Positions 24,888 through 35,516 are shown, counted from the first letter of the stretch. The stretch: 64,000 nucleotides of DNA from Serratia nematodiphila DZ0503SBS1 (GCF_000738675.1 NZ_JPUX01000001.1:3658001-3722000); one strand, 5' to 3'. A program made the numbers and translations. The notes: generated by a model from the letters alone, not told the origin.

Positions 24888-26987
24888 TTATCCCAAATGT
24901 ATAACCCGATCTGCCGACGCAATGGTCGTTTCACGGTGGGCAATGATCAGCTTAGTGATATTGAGTCTCTTGATGGCCTGATTCACCACAGCTTCGCTCT
25001 CCTTATCCAGCGCGCTGGTGGCCTCATCCAGAAACAAAATAGCCGGTTTTTTGTAGATTGCCCGGGCTATGAATAGCCGTTGTTTTTGCCCGCCGGACAA
25101 TCCTTCCCCCAACTCGCCAATCAGTGTTTCATATCCCATAGGCATGCGTAAAATCACGTCATGCAGATAGCTGGCACGGGCACAGGCTTGCATCCAGGCA
25201 TCGTCCACCTCGTCCGCAAACCCGCAAATATTTTCCCGGATCGAGCCGGAGAACAGTTTGTCGTCCTGCATCACGCAGGCAATCATTTTGTGGTAGTTGT
25301 TGATGCCGAGCTGGCGGATATCGACACCGTTCACCTCAACCCGCCCTGAATCCGGGGTAAACAGTCCGCACAACACCTTCATCAACGTGGTTTTGCCGGC
25401 GCCGGACGGGCCCACGATGGCCACGCTTTCGCCCGGCGCAACGCTGATGTCCAGGCCATCAAAGATAGCCGATGACTGACTGTCGTAACGATAGCTCAGG
25501 GCATGGGTCGTCAATCCCAAAGGTTGCAGCCCCGCCGTGTAAGGGTGATCGGGTTTACGCGCCTCCCGCGGATGCAGGGCGATATCGGCAATGCGCTCGT
25601 TATGCAGGCTCATCATGCGCAGCTGCAGCAAAAATTCCGTCAGCGACCCGATGCGGTCGGAGAACTGGCCCCGAAAGGCGCCGAACGCCACGAACATGCC
25701 GAGGGTCATCTGGTTATCGATCACCAGGCTGGTTCCCAGCCACAGAATGACGATCTGGTCGCACGCCGCTATGAAGGTGTTGATCCCGCCAAACAGCATG
25801 TCCATCCTGGTGACGCGGATACCCGTGTTGATGGTGTCGATTTCAAGGTTTAGCCAGTGAGCGATGCGGCGTTCTGCCATGCCCTGCATCTTGACGGTAG
25901 CGATACCGTACAGCGTTTCCATAAAATACGAGCCGGCCCGCGCCTCTCTCACCAGCGCCTCCTCGGACAGCTGACGGTAATATCCATAGGTCAGCAGCCG
26001 CATCAACACATAAAGCGCAGTGAAAGTGAGCACTACCCAGGTCAGCCAGCCGCCATACAGCACCATCATCACCAACACACCGATCACCATGATGCCGTCC
26101 ATGATGGCGCCGACGATACTGGTGGTGAAAGTGCTGCGCAGCGTATCCAGTGAACCGAAGCGTGATTGAATGTCACCCAGCTTACGCCGTTCAAAGTAAC
26201 CGAGTGGCAGGCACAGCAGATGGGTGAACAACCCGGACTGCCACTGCACGTTGATAAGCGTCGCCATGACCAATCCTGACCATGCCCGCACCATGCCGAT
26301 GGCAGCCCGCAACAAGATAAACAGCATCAATCCGGCGCAGATGAGCGACAGTAACCCGCGATCTCCGGCGGGAATGGCGTGATCCATCACCAGCTGCGTG
26401 CCGATGGGCATCACCAGGTTGATGGTTTCGAATACCAGAGACAGGCAAAAGATTTTGCCGAGCGCCCCCTTGAGGCCATGCACGCTGCCGATCAACGTGC
26501 GAAGATGAATGCGATGGCGGACGCTGTCGGCGGTGAACTCGCTGCCGGGCCAGGCCTCAAGCGCTACGCCGGTGAAACTGTGCGACAGTTCCGTCAGGCT
26601 GACGGCCCGGCGCCCGCGCGCCGGATCGTGCAGCACCGCGCGGTGGCCTTTGACGCTGACCAGCACCACGAAATGGTTGAATTCCCAGTGCAGAATGCAG
26701 GGCAGTTTTAGCGCACCGAGTTCGTCCAGATCCAGAGACAGAGGACGGGTGCTCAACCTCAATTGCTCGGCGATACCGGTCAGTCCAGCCAATGTGGCAC
26801 CGCGGGATGACAGATTGAACTGCCGGCGCAGCGCGATCAGGTCGATGTTTTTGCCGTAATAACCGCAGATCATCGCCAGACAGGCCAGCCCGCATTCCGA
26901 CGACTCGGTCTGGTGCATCATCGGAACCCGGTGGCGCAGCCGCAGATCCAGTTGGCTGACCCGCTGTTTGAATGTGCTCCTACTCAT
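24888..26987 (-). CDS. C39 peptidase-containing ABC exporter (CvaB type), system 1
   Basis: About 699 residues, the size of CvaB. Residues 15-140 form a C39 cysteine peptidase that removes double-glycine leaders: [14 protein letters not shown] holds the catalytic Cys, [10 protein letters not shown] the His and LHDPARG the Asp. Membrane helices follow (about 165-430), then the ATPase with Walker [10 protein letters not shown], signature LSGGQKQRL, Walker [13 protein letters not shown] and the switch His in IIAHRET. The ATG at 26987 overlaps the HlyD-like gene by 8 bp. With its partner and TolC it would process and export a GG-leader peptide; the candidate substrate is the 36-residue gene at 28787..28897. 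Clearly paralogous to 56859..58958. Confidence 0.95.
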   Translation of the reverse strand: MSRSTFKQRVSQLDLRLRHRVPMMHQTESSECGLACLAMICGYYGKNIDLIALRRQFNLSSRGATLAGLTGIAEQLRLSTRPLSLDLDELGALKLPCILHWEFNHFVVLVSVKGHRAVLHDPARGRRAVSLTELSHSFTGVALEAWPGSEFTADSVRHRIHLRTLIGSVHGLKGALGKIFCLSLVFETINLVMPIGTQLVMDHAIPAGDRGLLSLICAGLMLFILLRAAIGMVRAWSGLVMATLINVQWQSGLFTHLLCLPLGYFERRKLGDIQSRFGSLDTLRSTFTTSIVGAIMDGIMVIGVLVMMVLYGGWLTWVVLTFTALYVLMRLLTYGYYRQLSEEALVREARAGSYFMETLYGIATVKMQGMAERRIAHWLNLEIDTINTGIRVTRMDMLFGGINTFIAACDQIVILWLGTSLVIDNQMTLGMFVAFGAFRGQFSDRIGSLTEFLLQLRMMSLHNERIADIALHPREARKPDHPYTAGLQPLGLTTHALSYRYDSQSSAIFDGLDISVAPGESVAIVGPSGAGKTTLMKVLCGLFTPDSGRVEVNGVDIRQLGINNYHKMIACVMQDDKLFSGSIRENICGFADEVDDAWMQACARASYLHDVILRMPMGYETLIGELGEGLSGGQKQRLFIARAIYKKPAILFLDEATSALDKESEAVVNQAIKRLNITKLIIAHRETTIASADRVIHLG

Positions 26988-28254
26988 TGACCGGCCCCGT
27001 CGCACTGTGCTTCATGTCGTAGAACGGCGACAGCATCCATTGATACATCTTCCTTTTTTCCAGAAACAGAGTGCTTTGCGCTTTCATGCCGTTTTCCAGG
27101 CTCAGACGTTTGCCATCGTAAGCAATGGATTGTTTTTCCGGGATAACAATCACCTTGTAGTAAGGCACGGCGGCGGTCAGCGCCGTTTTGGGCGCCCCCT
27201 GGTAGGTCAGCATTTCCTGCGGTGAAGCCGGGGCTTTGGAGATGACGGACACGGTGCCGGCGAACTGGCCGAACTTCTCCGCCGGAAAGGCGTCATAGCG
27301 CACATTGACCTTATCGCCTGCGGCAATGTAGGGGATGGCGTCGTTGGGCACCCACAGTACCAGGGCATAGCGATCGATGTTTTGCGGAATAATCTGCAGC
27401 AGACTGTCGCCAATGTTGACCATCTGGCCAACCGTGACGCTCAGCGAATCGATGCGGCCGCCGGCCAGCGCGCGAACGATAATATCGCCAGTGGCATCGA
27501 TGTTTTGCCGCTCCTTTTGCAGCTCATAGCGCTGCAGCTCCATCTGGTAGATCTGGTTGTCGAATTCGGCAGCCTGGATATGGATCTGGCTCTCCAGCGC
27601 GGTGATCTGCAACGCATTCTGTTCGTTCTGGCCGGACAGGCCCAGCAGGTTGTTCTGCTGCTGGTAATACAGCGCCACCTGATTGGTGAGCTGATCCTTA
27701 TTGATCAGCCCCTTGGTCTGATAGTGCCGGTAGTTCTCCATGTTTTCCTTCATGATGCGTATCCCTTCCTGGGCGCGTTTGAGGATATCGGTGGAGCGGG
27801 TGAATGCAGCGGTGTATTGCGCCTTCTGTTGTTCCAGCATGATAAGCGTGGCCTGCTTGCTGCTTTCCAGTCGGTTAATGATTTGCGCAATGCGCGCCAG
27901 CTGGCCATCGATATCCCGCCGTTGGTTGTCGCTGAGCACACCGCTACGGGTACTCTTGCTGACGTCGATCTGGTAAATGGGGGCACCAACGGCAATCACC
28001 TGCCCTTCGGTGACAAATTGTTTGACCACTACCCCTTGAACCGTGGAGTAAACGTTCGCGGCGCGGGGATAGGTGCTGATCTCACCGGTCACGTTGACCC
28101 GCCGGGTATAGGTGCCGGCGATGGTGAAGGTGAGAAAAGCAATGAGAAAAAACAGGCACAGCCCCGCCGTGAACCAAAAGGGAATGCCGGGAAGGAGGAG
28201 CGCCCGGCCACGCCATTTCATTTTCTGATTATCGATCGCTTCCTGGCGAAACAT
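26980..28254 (-). CDS. HlyD/CvaA-family membrane fusion protein, system 1
   Basis: 424 residues starting [20 protein letters not shown]. One N-terminal transmembrane helix ([20 protein letters not shown]), a barrel/lipoyl segment beginning [13 protein letters not shown], a long coiled coil (about 120-240), then the second lipoyl half and a C-terminal [10 protein letters not shown]. This is the periplasmic adaptor joining the ABC exporter to TolC. GGGA lies 8 bases before the ATG. Overlaps the exporter gene. Paralogous to 58951..60237. Confidence 0.95.
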   Translation of the reverse strand: MFRQEAIDNQKMKWRGRALLLPGIPFWFTAGLCLFFLIAFLTFTIAGTYTRRVNVTGEISTYPRAANVYSTVQGVVVKQFVTEGQVIAVGAPIYQIDVSKSTRSGVLSDNQRRDIDGQLARIAQIINRLESSKQATLIMLEQQKAQYTAAFTRSTDILKRAQEGIRIMKENMENYRHYQTKGLINKDQLTNQVALYYQQQNNLLGLSGQNEQNALQITALESQIHIQAAEFDNQIYQMELQRYELQKERQNIDATGDIIVRALAGGRIDSLSVTVGQMVNIGDSLLQIIPQNIDRYALVLWVPNDAIPYIAAGDKVNVRYDAFPAEKFGQFAGTVSVISKAPASPQEMLTYQGAPKTALTAAVPYYKVIVIPEKQSIAYDGKRLSLENGMKAQSTLFLEKRKMYQWMLSPFYDMKHSATGPVNE

Positions 28255-28515
28255 GATCAGCGTCCCTTATTGATAGCTAACATTCAAATTCACAGGCTAT
28301 TGTATTGATAATAAAACAAGCAGAAGATCAGTTAATTTTGGTGAGAGGATATGAAACTATTAAAATAAACACCTTTAAATCTTCTGAGTGATCCTAGCAC
28401 CAATAAATTTTCATGAACGTATTTTTCACCCAATGGCAGTATCATATCCAGAGAAAAATCAGAGAGATCCAGTTCGACAAGTCTTTTTATTTTTTAAATC
28501 CTACAGTATCTACTT

Positions 28516-28752
28516 CTAACTCATTTTCATCGTGGTAAAATAGACTATCGTCATAACAATAACAAAAATAGAACAGAACAATAAATCACCTGAAAAATTT
28601 CTCAATGAATCCAAATAATCATTGCTGTTCTTATTTAATTTTTTAATGGCATCGCTTTCGTTATCAGCCTCTACTTCGATATGATGCTTTCTGAACCCCT
28701 TCTGCTTCATGTCTTTAATTATTTCTCGTGTAACCACTTCCTTTCTTAGCAC
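28516..28752 (-). CDS. Small single-helix membrane protein, possible immunity for the GG peptide
   Basis: Up to 78 residues from a GTG at 28752, or shorter from an ATG encoding MKQKGFRKHHIEVEAD. The N-terminal half is charged and the C-terminal part is one hydrophobic helix (LLFCSIFVIVMTIVYF). It lies between the double-glycine peptide gene (34 bp upstream) and the exporter genes on the same strand. That position suggests immunity or an accessory export role. Start uncertain; no family recognised. The 261 bp between it and the HlyD gene hold only a short open stretch (28332-28445) of doubtful coding value. Confidence 0.5.
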   Translation of the reverse strand: MLRKEVVTREIIKDMKQKGFRKHHIEVEADNESDAIKKLNKNSNDYLDSLRNFSGDLLFCSIFVIVMTIVYFTTMKMS

Positions 28753-28786
28753 TTTTTATTCATCACTCTTTATAAAAACAACATAT

Positions 28787-28897
28787 CTATTCATCATATA
28801 CCCCATCTCCGCTATCAGACGATCTTTTTCCACTCCCATCGCGATCCTGCCATCCACCCGACACCGCATCGAATTGGCTGCTTAAAATTTCCTTCAT
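28787..28897 (-). CDS. Double-glycine leader peptide precursor (36 residues)
   Basis: Reading the reverse strand from the ATG at 28897 gives a 36-codon gene with a good ribosome site (AGGAG six to seven bases upstream). Residues 1-15, MKEILSSQFDAVSGG, match the double-glycine leader rule: hydrophobic at -12 (Ile), -7 (Phe) and -4 (Val), Gly at -2 and -1. The predicted mature peptide is 21 residues beginning WQDRDGSGKRSSDSG, strongly hydrophilic with no hydrophobic stretch, so it does not look like a pore-forming microcin; a signal peptide or modified peptide is equally possible. It heads the strand that continues into 28516..28752 and the C39-ABC/HlyD exporter, which is the proper processing machinery for such a leader. 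Confidence 0.75.
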   Translation of the reverse strand: MKEILSSQFDAVSGGWQDRDGSGKRSSDSGDGVYDE

Positions 28898-29110
28898 AAA
28901 TACTCTCCTATGGGTTTGCTGGTTTTACAGCCATTAAAAATAGCTGTAGTGGAAAAATCAAAACACACTAATAAAAATCCATAACCATCCTGTATTTCAT
29001 GAAAAAAAACCAATAAGAAAAGTGTGTTCTAAACATTGCAACCCATCATATTAAAATAAAACCCAGAATAATATACCGAACCTAATTACACGCAGATGCT
29101 ATCGATTCAA

Positions 29111-29854
29111 TTAATTGAATCGCCAAATAATCTCAACGCCCAGGATTAATAACCCAATAAAGAAAAGGCGGCGAAACAGCTGCGGGCGACAATGACGGCG
29201 CACCCTCTCCCCCAGCCACATGCCGGCCAACGCCGGCAACAGCGACAGCAAGGAAACGCCGAGCAACGAGCCGGGCAGCGCCTGATGCCAGGCCAACCCT
29301 GCGGCCAGCGCCAGCGTCGAGACGGTGAACGACAGCCCCAGCGCCTGCACCAGCTCATCGCGCGCCAGGCCTAACGCATTCAGGTAAGGCACCGCCGGAA
29401 TGACGAACACCCCGGTGGCGCCGGTCAGCGTACCGGTCACCAGGCCGCACAGCGGCCCCAGCCAAGGCTCTGCCTCGGCGGAAATGCGCCAGTCGAAACG
29501 GGTGAATCCCAACAGGGCATAGCCGATCAGACACATGCCCAGCGCCAGCGGCGCCAGGCCGCCGTCGCCAGCAGTGAGCGCTCCGGCGCTCAACAATGTG
29601 CCCAGCGTGACGCACAGCATCATCGGCCAGAGCCGCCGCCACAGCGCACACAGCGTCGGCCCGCACAGCAGTTGCCACAGGTTGGTGATCAGCGAGGGCA
29701 ACAGCAGCAGCGCGGCGGCCTGCCCCGGCGGCATCATCAGACTGAGCAACCCCATCGACACCGTCGGCAACCCCAGACCGATCGCCCCTTTGACCGTGCC
29801 GGCCAGCGTAAAAATGCCCGTAAGGGCGACAATTTCGAGTAACGTCAGCGACAT
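29111..29854 (-). CDS. TauE/SafE-family permease
   Basis: 247 residues from MSLTLLEIVALTGIF with about eight hydrophobic helices and the duplicated family motif (GTVKGAIGLGLPTVSM near residue 20, GLVTGTLTGATGVFVIPAV near 130). These proteins move sulfite, sulfonates or other anions across the inner membrane. The frame is open to 29944, but AAGGA 7 bases before the ATG at 29854 marks the start. Divergent from a LysR regulator. Confidence 0.9.
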   Translation of the reverse strand: MSLTLLEIVALTGIFTLAGTVKGAIGLGLPTVSMGLLSLMMPPGQAAALLLLPSLITNLWQLLCGPTLCALWRRLWPMMLCVTLGTLLSAGALTAGDGGLAPLALGMCLIGYALLGFTRFDWRISAEAEPWLGPLCGLVTGTLTGATGVFVIPAVPYLNALGLARDELVQALGLSFTVSTLALAAGLAWHQALPGSLLGVSLLSLLPALAGMWLGERVRRHCRPQLFRRLFFIGLLILGVEIIWRFN

Positions 29855-29961
29855 GCGTCTATCCTTATGGCGAATCAACGGCTCGATTGTGGCCAGCGCC
29901 GCGCCGCGGCACAATGCGGCAATGACAGAGCCTGCCTGCGGCAAAGACAGAGGGAAAACGC

Positions 29962-30843
29962 ATGCATTTTGACTTTATCGATCTGCGGCTGTTGGCGGCG
30001 GTGCTCGAGACCGGCAGCATCACCGCCGGCGCCGAGCGCGTCGGGCTGTCGCTGGCCGCCGCCAGCGCCCGCATGCGCGGGCTGGAGCAACAGGCCGGCG
30101 TAGCGCTGCTGACGCGCAATCCGCGCGGCGTCCAGGCGACGCCCGCCGGTGAGCGCCTGTTGCATCACGCGCGAGTGCTATTGCAGCAGCGCGACCGGCT
30201 GCGCGGTGATATGGCCGAGTTCGCGCCGGGCCAGCGCAGCCAGCTGCGCATCGTCGCCAATACCGTCGCCGCCGACGCCTTTTTGCCGGAGCTGTTGGCG
30301 GATTTTCTGATGCTGCACCCGCACACCGATATCGCGCTGGAAGAGCTGCCCAGCCCGGCCATCGCGCAGACGATCGCCGAACGAGCGGCGGATATCGGCA
30401 TCGTCGCGGACCACGCCGATCTGCGCGGGCTGACAAGTTACCCTTTTCGCCAGGATCGTCTGGTGCTGGCGCTGCCGCCGGGGCATGCGCTCAGCGGCCG
30501 CCGGCAGGTCAGCTTTGCGGACGCGCTGCCTTTTGATTTCATCGGCCTGCCGGAAGAGAGCGCGCTGCAACAACATCTTGAGCAATTGGCGATACGCAGC
30601 GGCGGCCCGATGCGATTGCGGGCGCGTGCCGCTCATTTCGACGCCATCTGCCGCATGGTGCTGCGCGGCGCCGGGCTGGCGGTGGTGCCGGAAGAGAGCG
30701 CACAACGCCAGCCGGAAATTCGGCACAGCGCACTGCCGCTGACGGACGATTGGGCGACCCGGCGCCTGTCGATCGCGGTGCGTGACCCGGCGCAGTTGCC
30801 GCTGCCGGCGCAGCGGCTGGTGGCGTTCCTGCGCCATGCCTGA
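29962..30843 (+). CDS. LysR-family transcriptional regulator
   Basis: 293 residues. The DNA-binding domain is at 1-60 (DLRLLAAVLETGSITAGAER, with SLAAASARMRGLEQQAGVAL) and the effector domain runs from about 88 (SQLRIVANTVAADAFLPELL). Divergent from the TauE/SafE permease 107 bp away, which is its probable target. Its stop lies 6 bp from the convergent nicB stop, so the two regions abut tightly. Ligand unknown. Confidence 0.9.
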   Translation: MHFDFIDLRLLAAVLETGSITAGAERVGLSLAAASARMRGLEQQAGVALLTRNPRGVQATPAGERLLHHARVLLQQRDRLRGDMAEFAPGQRSQLRIVANTVAADAFLPELLADFLMLHPHTDIALEELPSPAIAQTIAERAADIGIVADHADLRGLTSYPFRQDRLVLALPPGHALSGRRQVSFADALPFDFIGLPEESALQQHLEQLAIRSGGPMRLRARAAHFDAICRMVLRGAGLAVVPEESAQRQPEIRHSALPLTDDWATRRLSIAVRDPAQLPLPAQRLVAFLRHA

Positions 30844-30849
30844 GGCGGC

Positions 30850-33800
30850 TCAGTGCGTGCCCGGCTCTGCGCGCAACCGCGCAACCTGCGCCTCCACGTC
30901 GCGCCAGGCCGGTTTGTCGCCGGCATAGCGTTGGCGTAAATAATTCACCAGCGCCGTTACCTGCCGATCGGAAAAACTGTCCTTAAAGCCCGGCATAAAG
31001 CCCAATTCGGCGGTGGCCGGTTTGGGGATACCTTGCAGGATCACCTTGATCAGGTTATCGGGGCGATCGCTGAAGATGTTGGTGTTATTGGCCAGATCCG
31101 GGCTGACGCCGAACAGCTGCGGCCCGCCGGCGGCGGCGCTGTGGCAGGCCTGGCAAGCGCCCTGAAACAACCGCTCACCGGCAAGTTGCCCCACCGCCGG
31201 CAATGCGCGAGCCGCCAACTGCGCCTGCGGTTCCACGTTCAGCGTCGACTTGGCGCTCAGCGACATCACATAATTGGCCATCGCCCGCAGATCGCTCTGC
31301 GGCAACGTCGCCAGCTCGCTCACCACCGGCCCCATCGGCCCGGCCGCCACGCCGTGCTCGGCGGAATGCCCGCTGCGGAAATACTGAAACAGCTGTTCCT
31401 CGGTCCAGGGTTTTTCCGCGTTGGCCAATTGATTCAGCGCCGGCGCTTCCCACCCGTCCACCATCCCCCCCGCCAGGAAAGCCGCGCCGCCCTTTTCCGC
31501 CCCCAGCAGGTTGCGCGGCGAATGGCAGGCGGCGCAATGGCCAAGCCCGTTGACCAGATAAGCGCCGCGGTTCCATTGCGCGCTTTGTTGCGGATCGGGT
31601 TGATATTCCCCCTGGCGCAGGAACTGCGCGTTCCAGCCGGCCATCAGCGGCCGCAGGTTAAACGGGAAACGCATCTGATTGGCCGGGTTGCTCTGGCGCA
31701 CCGCCGGTTGCGACATCAGATAAGCGTACAGCGCCTGCATGTCGCCGTCGGTCATTTTGCTGAAGGCGGTGTAAGGAAATGCCGGATAGAGGTGGCGGCC
31801 GTCGCGGGCGATACCCTGGCGCATCGCCCGATCGAACGCAGTAAACGACCAGTTGCCGATGCCGGTTGCCACGTCCGGGGTAATATTGGTGCTGTAGAGC
31901 GTGCCGAACGGCGTCGCCATCGCCAGCCCACCGGCGTTGGTCGCCCCTTCCGATGCGGTATGGCAAACCGCGCAGTCTCCGGCGGCGGCCAGCTGACGGC
32001 CGCGCTCCAGCGTGGCGGCCGACCAGGTGCCGGCGCCGGGCGTCGCCACCGGCGCGATCTCCGCCCGCCACGGCAAGGCGCTGCCGGCGATGCCCAGCAC
32101 GGCGCCGAACAGCCCCGCCGCGCCGCCGAACCACCATTTGCCGCGCTTCTTTTTCTTGGGCGGCGCGGCCTGCCGTTCGGCATCCGGCCCGTTCAGCGCC
32201 TCACGCAGCTTGTCCGAGGTGATCGGCAGCTCGCGAAAACGAATGCCGGTGGCGTCGAACACCGCGTTGGCGATGGCCGCCGCGCTGGGCACCGACGCCG
32301 ACTCCCCGGCGCCCAGCGGCGGATCGTAAGGGCGCGGCATCATCACCACGTCCACCTCCGGCACCTCCGGGAAGGTCAGGATCGGGTAGGCCCCCCATTC
32401 TTTGGCTGAGACCGTCGATTCCTCAAAGGTCACGCGCTCTTTCAATACCCGGCTGGTCGATTGCAATACATTGCCGTGAATTTGGTGGCGCACGCCGTCC
32501 GGGTTAACCATCATGCCCGCGTCGTGGCCGACCACGATGCGCGTCACCGCCACTTCGCCGCTGGCTTTGTCGATCGCCACGTCGGCCACCCAGGCGGCCC
32601 AGGCAGCGCCAAAGCCGGGAAACTTGCTGTGGATGTAACGGGCATAGGCAAAGCCGCGCCCGCGCAGCACGCCGTCTTCCGCCGGGGTCTGCATCGGTTC
32701 GGTATGCGGCGTCCAGCCGGCGCGTTCTGCGGTGCTGCGCATCAGTTCACTGGCGCGTTCATCATTGATGTAGCGCAGCCGATACTCCAGCGGATCGACG
32801 CCGGCGGCGTGGGCCAGCTCATCGATATAAGACTCGTGGGCGAAGGTGTTGGGCAAGGCGGAAACGCCGCGCATCCAGGAGGCACGCACGATCGGCGCCA
32901 TGTCCTCGATGCTGACGCGCAGCGACGGATACTCATAAGGCGGCACCGAAGTGCGATCGCCCATTTCATAGGCCACCGGCAGCGGCTCGACCCGGCCGGT
33001 CAGCAGCAGCGCCAGCGTCGGCGCGCCGTTGGAAGGATAATAGGTGCGAAAATCGTAGGCGACCGGGTGCCCGGCGGCGTCCAGCCCGCCGTCCACCTCC
33101 ATCAGTTGCGCCGTGCCCTTCGGTTCCCACACATGTTCTTGCTCGCGGGTCAGCTGCACCCGCACCGGCCTGCCCACCGCGCGCGACAGCAGCGCCGCGT
33201 CGGCGCAGACGTCATCGGCGCAATTGCGGCCATAGCAGCCGGCCGCTTCCATGCGAACGATCTCGATCTGCGCTTCCGGGTACTCCAGCAGCCAGGCCAG
33301 ATCGGCGCGCAGCAGGTGCGGGTTCTGGCTGCCTGACCAGACCTGCAGACGTTCCGGCCGGTAGTCCGCCAGCGCGCAGGAAGGGCCAATCGAGGCATGA
33401 AGCTGATACGGCCACAGGTAGCTGCGGGTGAAACGCCTGTCGGCCGCCGCCAGCGCCGCGTCCACGTCGCCGGTATCGTGCACCACCCGGGTCGAATGCG
33501 GGTTGTCGCGCAGCGCCTGCGCCACGTCGGTCATCTGCGGCAAATTGCGCCGCCAGTCTTTCCAACTGACCTGCAGCGCCTGCGCCGCCTTGACCGCCTG
33601 CTCTTCGCGCTCGGCGACAATGCCGATGAAATCGCCGATCACCACCAGTTTGACGATGCCGGGAATATGCGCGATCGAGGTTTCATCCACCGCCAGCAGG
33701 CTGGTGCCGACAAATTCGCCGCTGTCGTAACCGGCATAGGGCGGCCGCACTACCCGGCCGTGCAGCATATTCGGCAACCGCATATCGTGTACGTAAGTGG

Positions 33801-34422
33801 TTTCGCCGGTCGCCTTGGCCGGAATATCGACGCGCGCGGCGCTGGTGCCCACCAGGCGATACTCCGCCTGCGGTTTCAGCGGCGCGTCGCCGGAAATCGA
33901 CAGCTCGACATGACCGCCGGCCACCAATTCGGCGTAGCTGAGCGCCTGCCCCTGCGGGCTGCGGATCACGCCCTCCTCCAGCGTCAGCTGTTCCACCGGC
34001 GCATCGAAGCGCTGCGCCGCCTGGCGCAACAGCCAACGGCGCGCTTCGGCGGCGGCGTTGCGCAGCGGCACGGCGGAGATCTGCAGCGTGGCGCTGGCGA
34101 TGGTGGCGCCCTGATTCGGCGCGCGCTCGGTATCACCCAACACCATCTGCACCTGATCCATGCGCAGGTACAGCTCTTCGGCGACGATCTGCCCGAGCGC
34201 GGTGCGCACGCCGGTGCCGAGATCGACATGGCCGTTAAAGGCATAGATTTCACCGCTGCCGCACAGGGCGATAAACAGCCCTTGCTCCTTGGGCTTCAGC
34301 ACCGGCGTTTGCCCCTTGGGCACCAGCCCCGGCGGCGGTTGCACGCTGTCGACGATCAGCAGCACGCCGTCGCGCTGCAGCAATTCGGCCTGGCTCGGCG
34401 ATGGGGTACGGGAATCAGTCAT
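30850..34422 (-). CDS. nicB: Nicotinate dehydrogenase large subunit NicB (Mo domain fused to triheme cytochrome c)
   Basis: About 1190 residues, matching P. putida NicB in size and architecture. Residues 1-730 are the molybdopterin domain, with the active-site Glu in PLGAGESASVP. A membrane segment (WWFGGAAGLFGAVLGIAG) follows near 755, then a cytochrome c part with CAVCH near 815, CAACH near 961 and CQACH near 1089. It hydroxylates nicotinate to 6-hydroxynicotinate and passes electrons through the hemes. The frame extends to 34542, but the ATG at 34422 overlaps the nicA end by 8 bp and fits the family start. Confidence 0.93.
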   Translation of the reverse strand: MTDSRTPSPSQAELLQRDGVLLIVDSVQPPPGLVPKGQTPVLKPKEQGLFIALCGSGEIYAFNGHVDLGTGVRTALGQIVAEELYLRMDQVQMVLGDTERAPNQGATIASATLQISAVPLRNAAAEARRWLLRQAAQRFDAPVEQLTLEEGVIRSPQGQALSYAELVAGGHVELSISGDAPLKPQAEYRLVGTSAARVDIPAKATGETTYVHDMRLPNMLHGRVVRPPYAGYDSGEFVGTSLLAVDETSIAHIPGIVKLVVIGDFIGIVAEREEQAVKAAQALQVSWKDWRRNLPQMTDVAQALRDNPHSTRVVHDTGDVDAALAAADRRFTRSYLWPYQLHASIGPSCALADYRPERLQVWSGSQNPHLLRADLAWLLEYPEAQIEIVRMEAAGCYGRNCADDVCADAALLSRAVGRPVRVQLTREQEHVWEPKGTAQLMEVDGGLDAAGHPVAYDFRTYYPSNGAPTLALLLTGRVEPLPVAYEMGDRTSVPPYEYPSLRVSIEDMAPIVRASWMRGVSALPNTFAHESYIDELAHAAGVDPLEYRLRYINDERASELMRSTAERAGWTPHTEPMQTPAEDGVLRGRGFAYARYIHSKFPGFGAAWAAWVADVAIDKASGEVAVTRIVVGHDAGMMVNPDGVRHQIHGNVLQSTSRVLKERVTFEESTVSAKEWGAYPILTFPEVPEVDVVMMPRPYDPPLGAGESASVPSAAAIANAVFDATGIRFRELPITSDKLREALNGPDAERQAAPPKKKKRGKWWFGGAAGLFGAVLGIAGSALPWRAEIAPVATPGAGTWSAATLERGRQLAAAGDCAVCHTASEGATNAGGLAMATPFGTLYSTNITPDVATGIGNWSFTAFDRAMRQGIARDGRHLYPAFPYTAFSKMTDGDMQALYAYLMSQPAVRQSNPANQMRFPFNLRPLMAGWNAQFLRQGEYQPDPQQSAQWNRGAYLVNGLGHCAACHSPRNLLGAEKGGAAFLAGGMVDGWEAPALNQLANAEKPWTEEQLFQYFRSGHSAEHGVAAGPMGPVVSELATLPQSDLRAMANYVMSLSAKSTLNVEPQAQLAARALPAVGQLAGERLFQGACQACHSAAAGGPQLFGVSPDLANNTNIFSDRPDNLIKVILQGIPKPATAELGFMPGFKDSFSDRQVTALVNYLRQRYAGDKPAWRDVEAQVARLRAEPGTH

Positions 34423-34957
34423 GATCGTGGGCGTCCCCATCGCGGCAGAGAATGATGGCGCGCTGAACCGCACGCAAGATTTCAAGATGGGTGCCGCAGC
34501 GGCACAGATTGCCGGACAGCGCCTGACGGATCTCCGCCTCACTCGGGGCGGGATTGCGATCCAACAGGGCTTTGGTGGTCATGATCATGCCATTGAGACA
34601 GTAGCCGCATTGCGCCGCCTGCTCTTCAATAAAGGCGCGCTGCACCGGATGCGGGCGCTGGCGAGTGCCGAGACCTTCCAGGGTCACGATCGCCCGGCCG
34701 GACACGCCGAGGGCCGGGATCACGCAGGAGCGCGCCGCCACGCCGTCGATCAGCACGGTGCACGCGCCGCATTCGCCCAGGCCGCAGCCGTATTTTGGGC
34801 CGTTGAGCGCCAGATCGTTGCGCAGTACCAGCAAGAGCGGCGTATCCGCCATCACCTGCGCATGAAGCTGTTCGCCGTTCACCGACAGCATCAGCGGATG
34901 CTCCGTCAGCGTGGTTTTCGCGCCTTCCCTGGGCGATTGCACTTCAGATATCGCCAT
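34415..34957 (-). CDS. nicA: Nicotinate dehydrogenase 2Fe-2S subunit NicA
   Basis: 180 residues. Two iron-sulfur clusters are visible: YGCGLGECGACTVLIDG for the ferredoxin-like cluster and CGYCLNGMIM with NLCRCGTH for the second. It is the small subunit that carries electrons from the NicB molybdenum site. A GTG at 34978 is possible, but GGAG lies 9 bases before the ATG at 34957. Overlaps nicB. Confidence 0.93.
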   Translation of the reverse strand: MAISEVQSPREGAKTTLTEHPLMLSVNGEQLHAQVMADTPLLLVLRNDLALNGPKYGCGLGECGACTVLIDGVAARSCVIPALGVSGRAIVTLEGLGTRQRPHPVQRAFIEEQAAQCGYCLNGMIMTTKALLDRNPAPSEAEIRQALSGNLCRCGTHLEILRAVQRAIILCRDGDAHDHD

Positions 34958-35042
34958 TGTCTGCGTCTCCGCCTGCACTTGATGGTCTTATGGGCTGGCC
35001 TCTCGCCACCGACCACCAGGCAACCGACGTTGCGCGGGCGAA

Positions 35043-35516
35043 TCAGCCGGTGGCAGGGTCTTCCAGCATTTTATTCAGCAGGAATATCAGCGCTATCCGT
35101 TCGGCCGGGTTCAGCGTGCCGAACGTCAATTCTGTGATTTTCGCCGCCTGCGGCACCGTTTCCGCCAGCAGCGCGCCGCCGGCGTCGGTCAGGCCGACCA
35201 CCACCTTGCGCCGATCCACCGGATCCGGCGTCACCGTGATCAGATCGCGCGCCTTCAGCCGCTCGACGATGCCGCGGATGGTGGCTTGATCCACCGCCGT
35301 CACCTGCACCAGCTCGGTCAGCGAGCTCGGCCCCATATCGCGCACCGCGCACAGGGTGATGAACTGCACCGCCGTCAGCTGCGAATCGCCGACGTTTTGC
35401 TGGAAAATCGCCACGTGGCGCTGATAAACCTTGCGCAGCAGGTGCCCGACTTGCTCGGTAAAATGATAATTTTCGGGTTGGCCGCTCACGGCTGACGGGT
35501 ATTCGGGGGGCGTCAT
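35043..35516 (-). CDS. nicR: MarR-family regulator NicR
   Basis: 157 residues. A MarR winged helix is visible: FITLCAVRDMGPSSLTELVQ then VDQATIRGIVERLKARDLIT and the wing DPVDRRKVVVGLTDAG. Its place inside the nic cluster, between nicX and nicA, matches NicR, the repressor in Pseudomonas that responds to 6-hydroxynicotinate. The open frame reaches 35579, but the ATG at 35516 fits the family. Likely target: the nicX/nicC divergent region, which has an inverted repeat. Confidence 0.88.
   Translation of the reverse strand: MTPPEYPSAVSGQPENYHFTEQVGHLLRKVYQRHVAIFQQNVGDSQLTAVQFITLCAVRDMGPSSLTELVQVTAVDQATIRGIVERLKARDLITVTPDPVDRRKVVVGLTDAGGALLAETVPQAAKITELTFGTLNPAERIALIFLLNKMLEDPATG

Noticed and set aside
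28332..28445. A 37-residue minus-strand frame between the small membrane gene and the HlyD gene
   Set aside because: No ribosome site and no recognisable leader or domain; the frame is open a little upstream of its ATG, so it may be a remnant of a lost gene.
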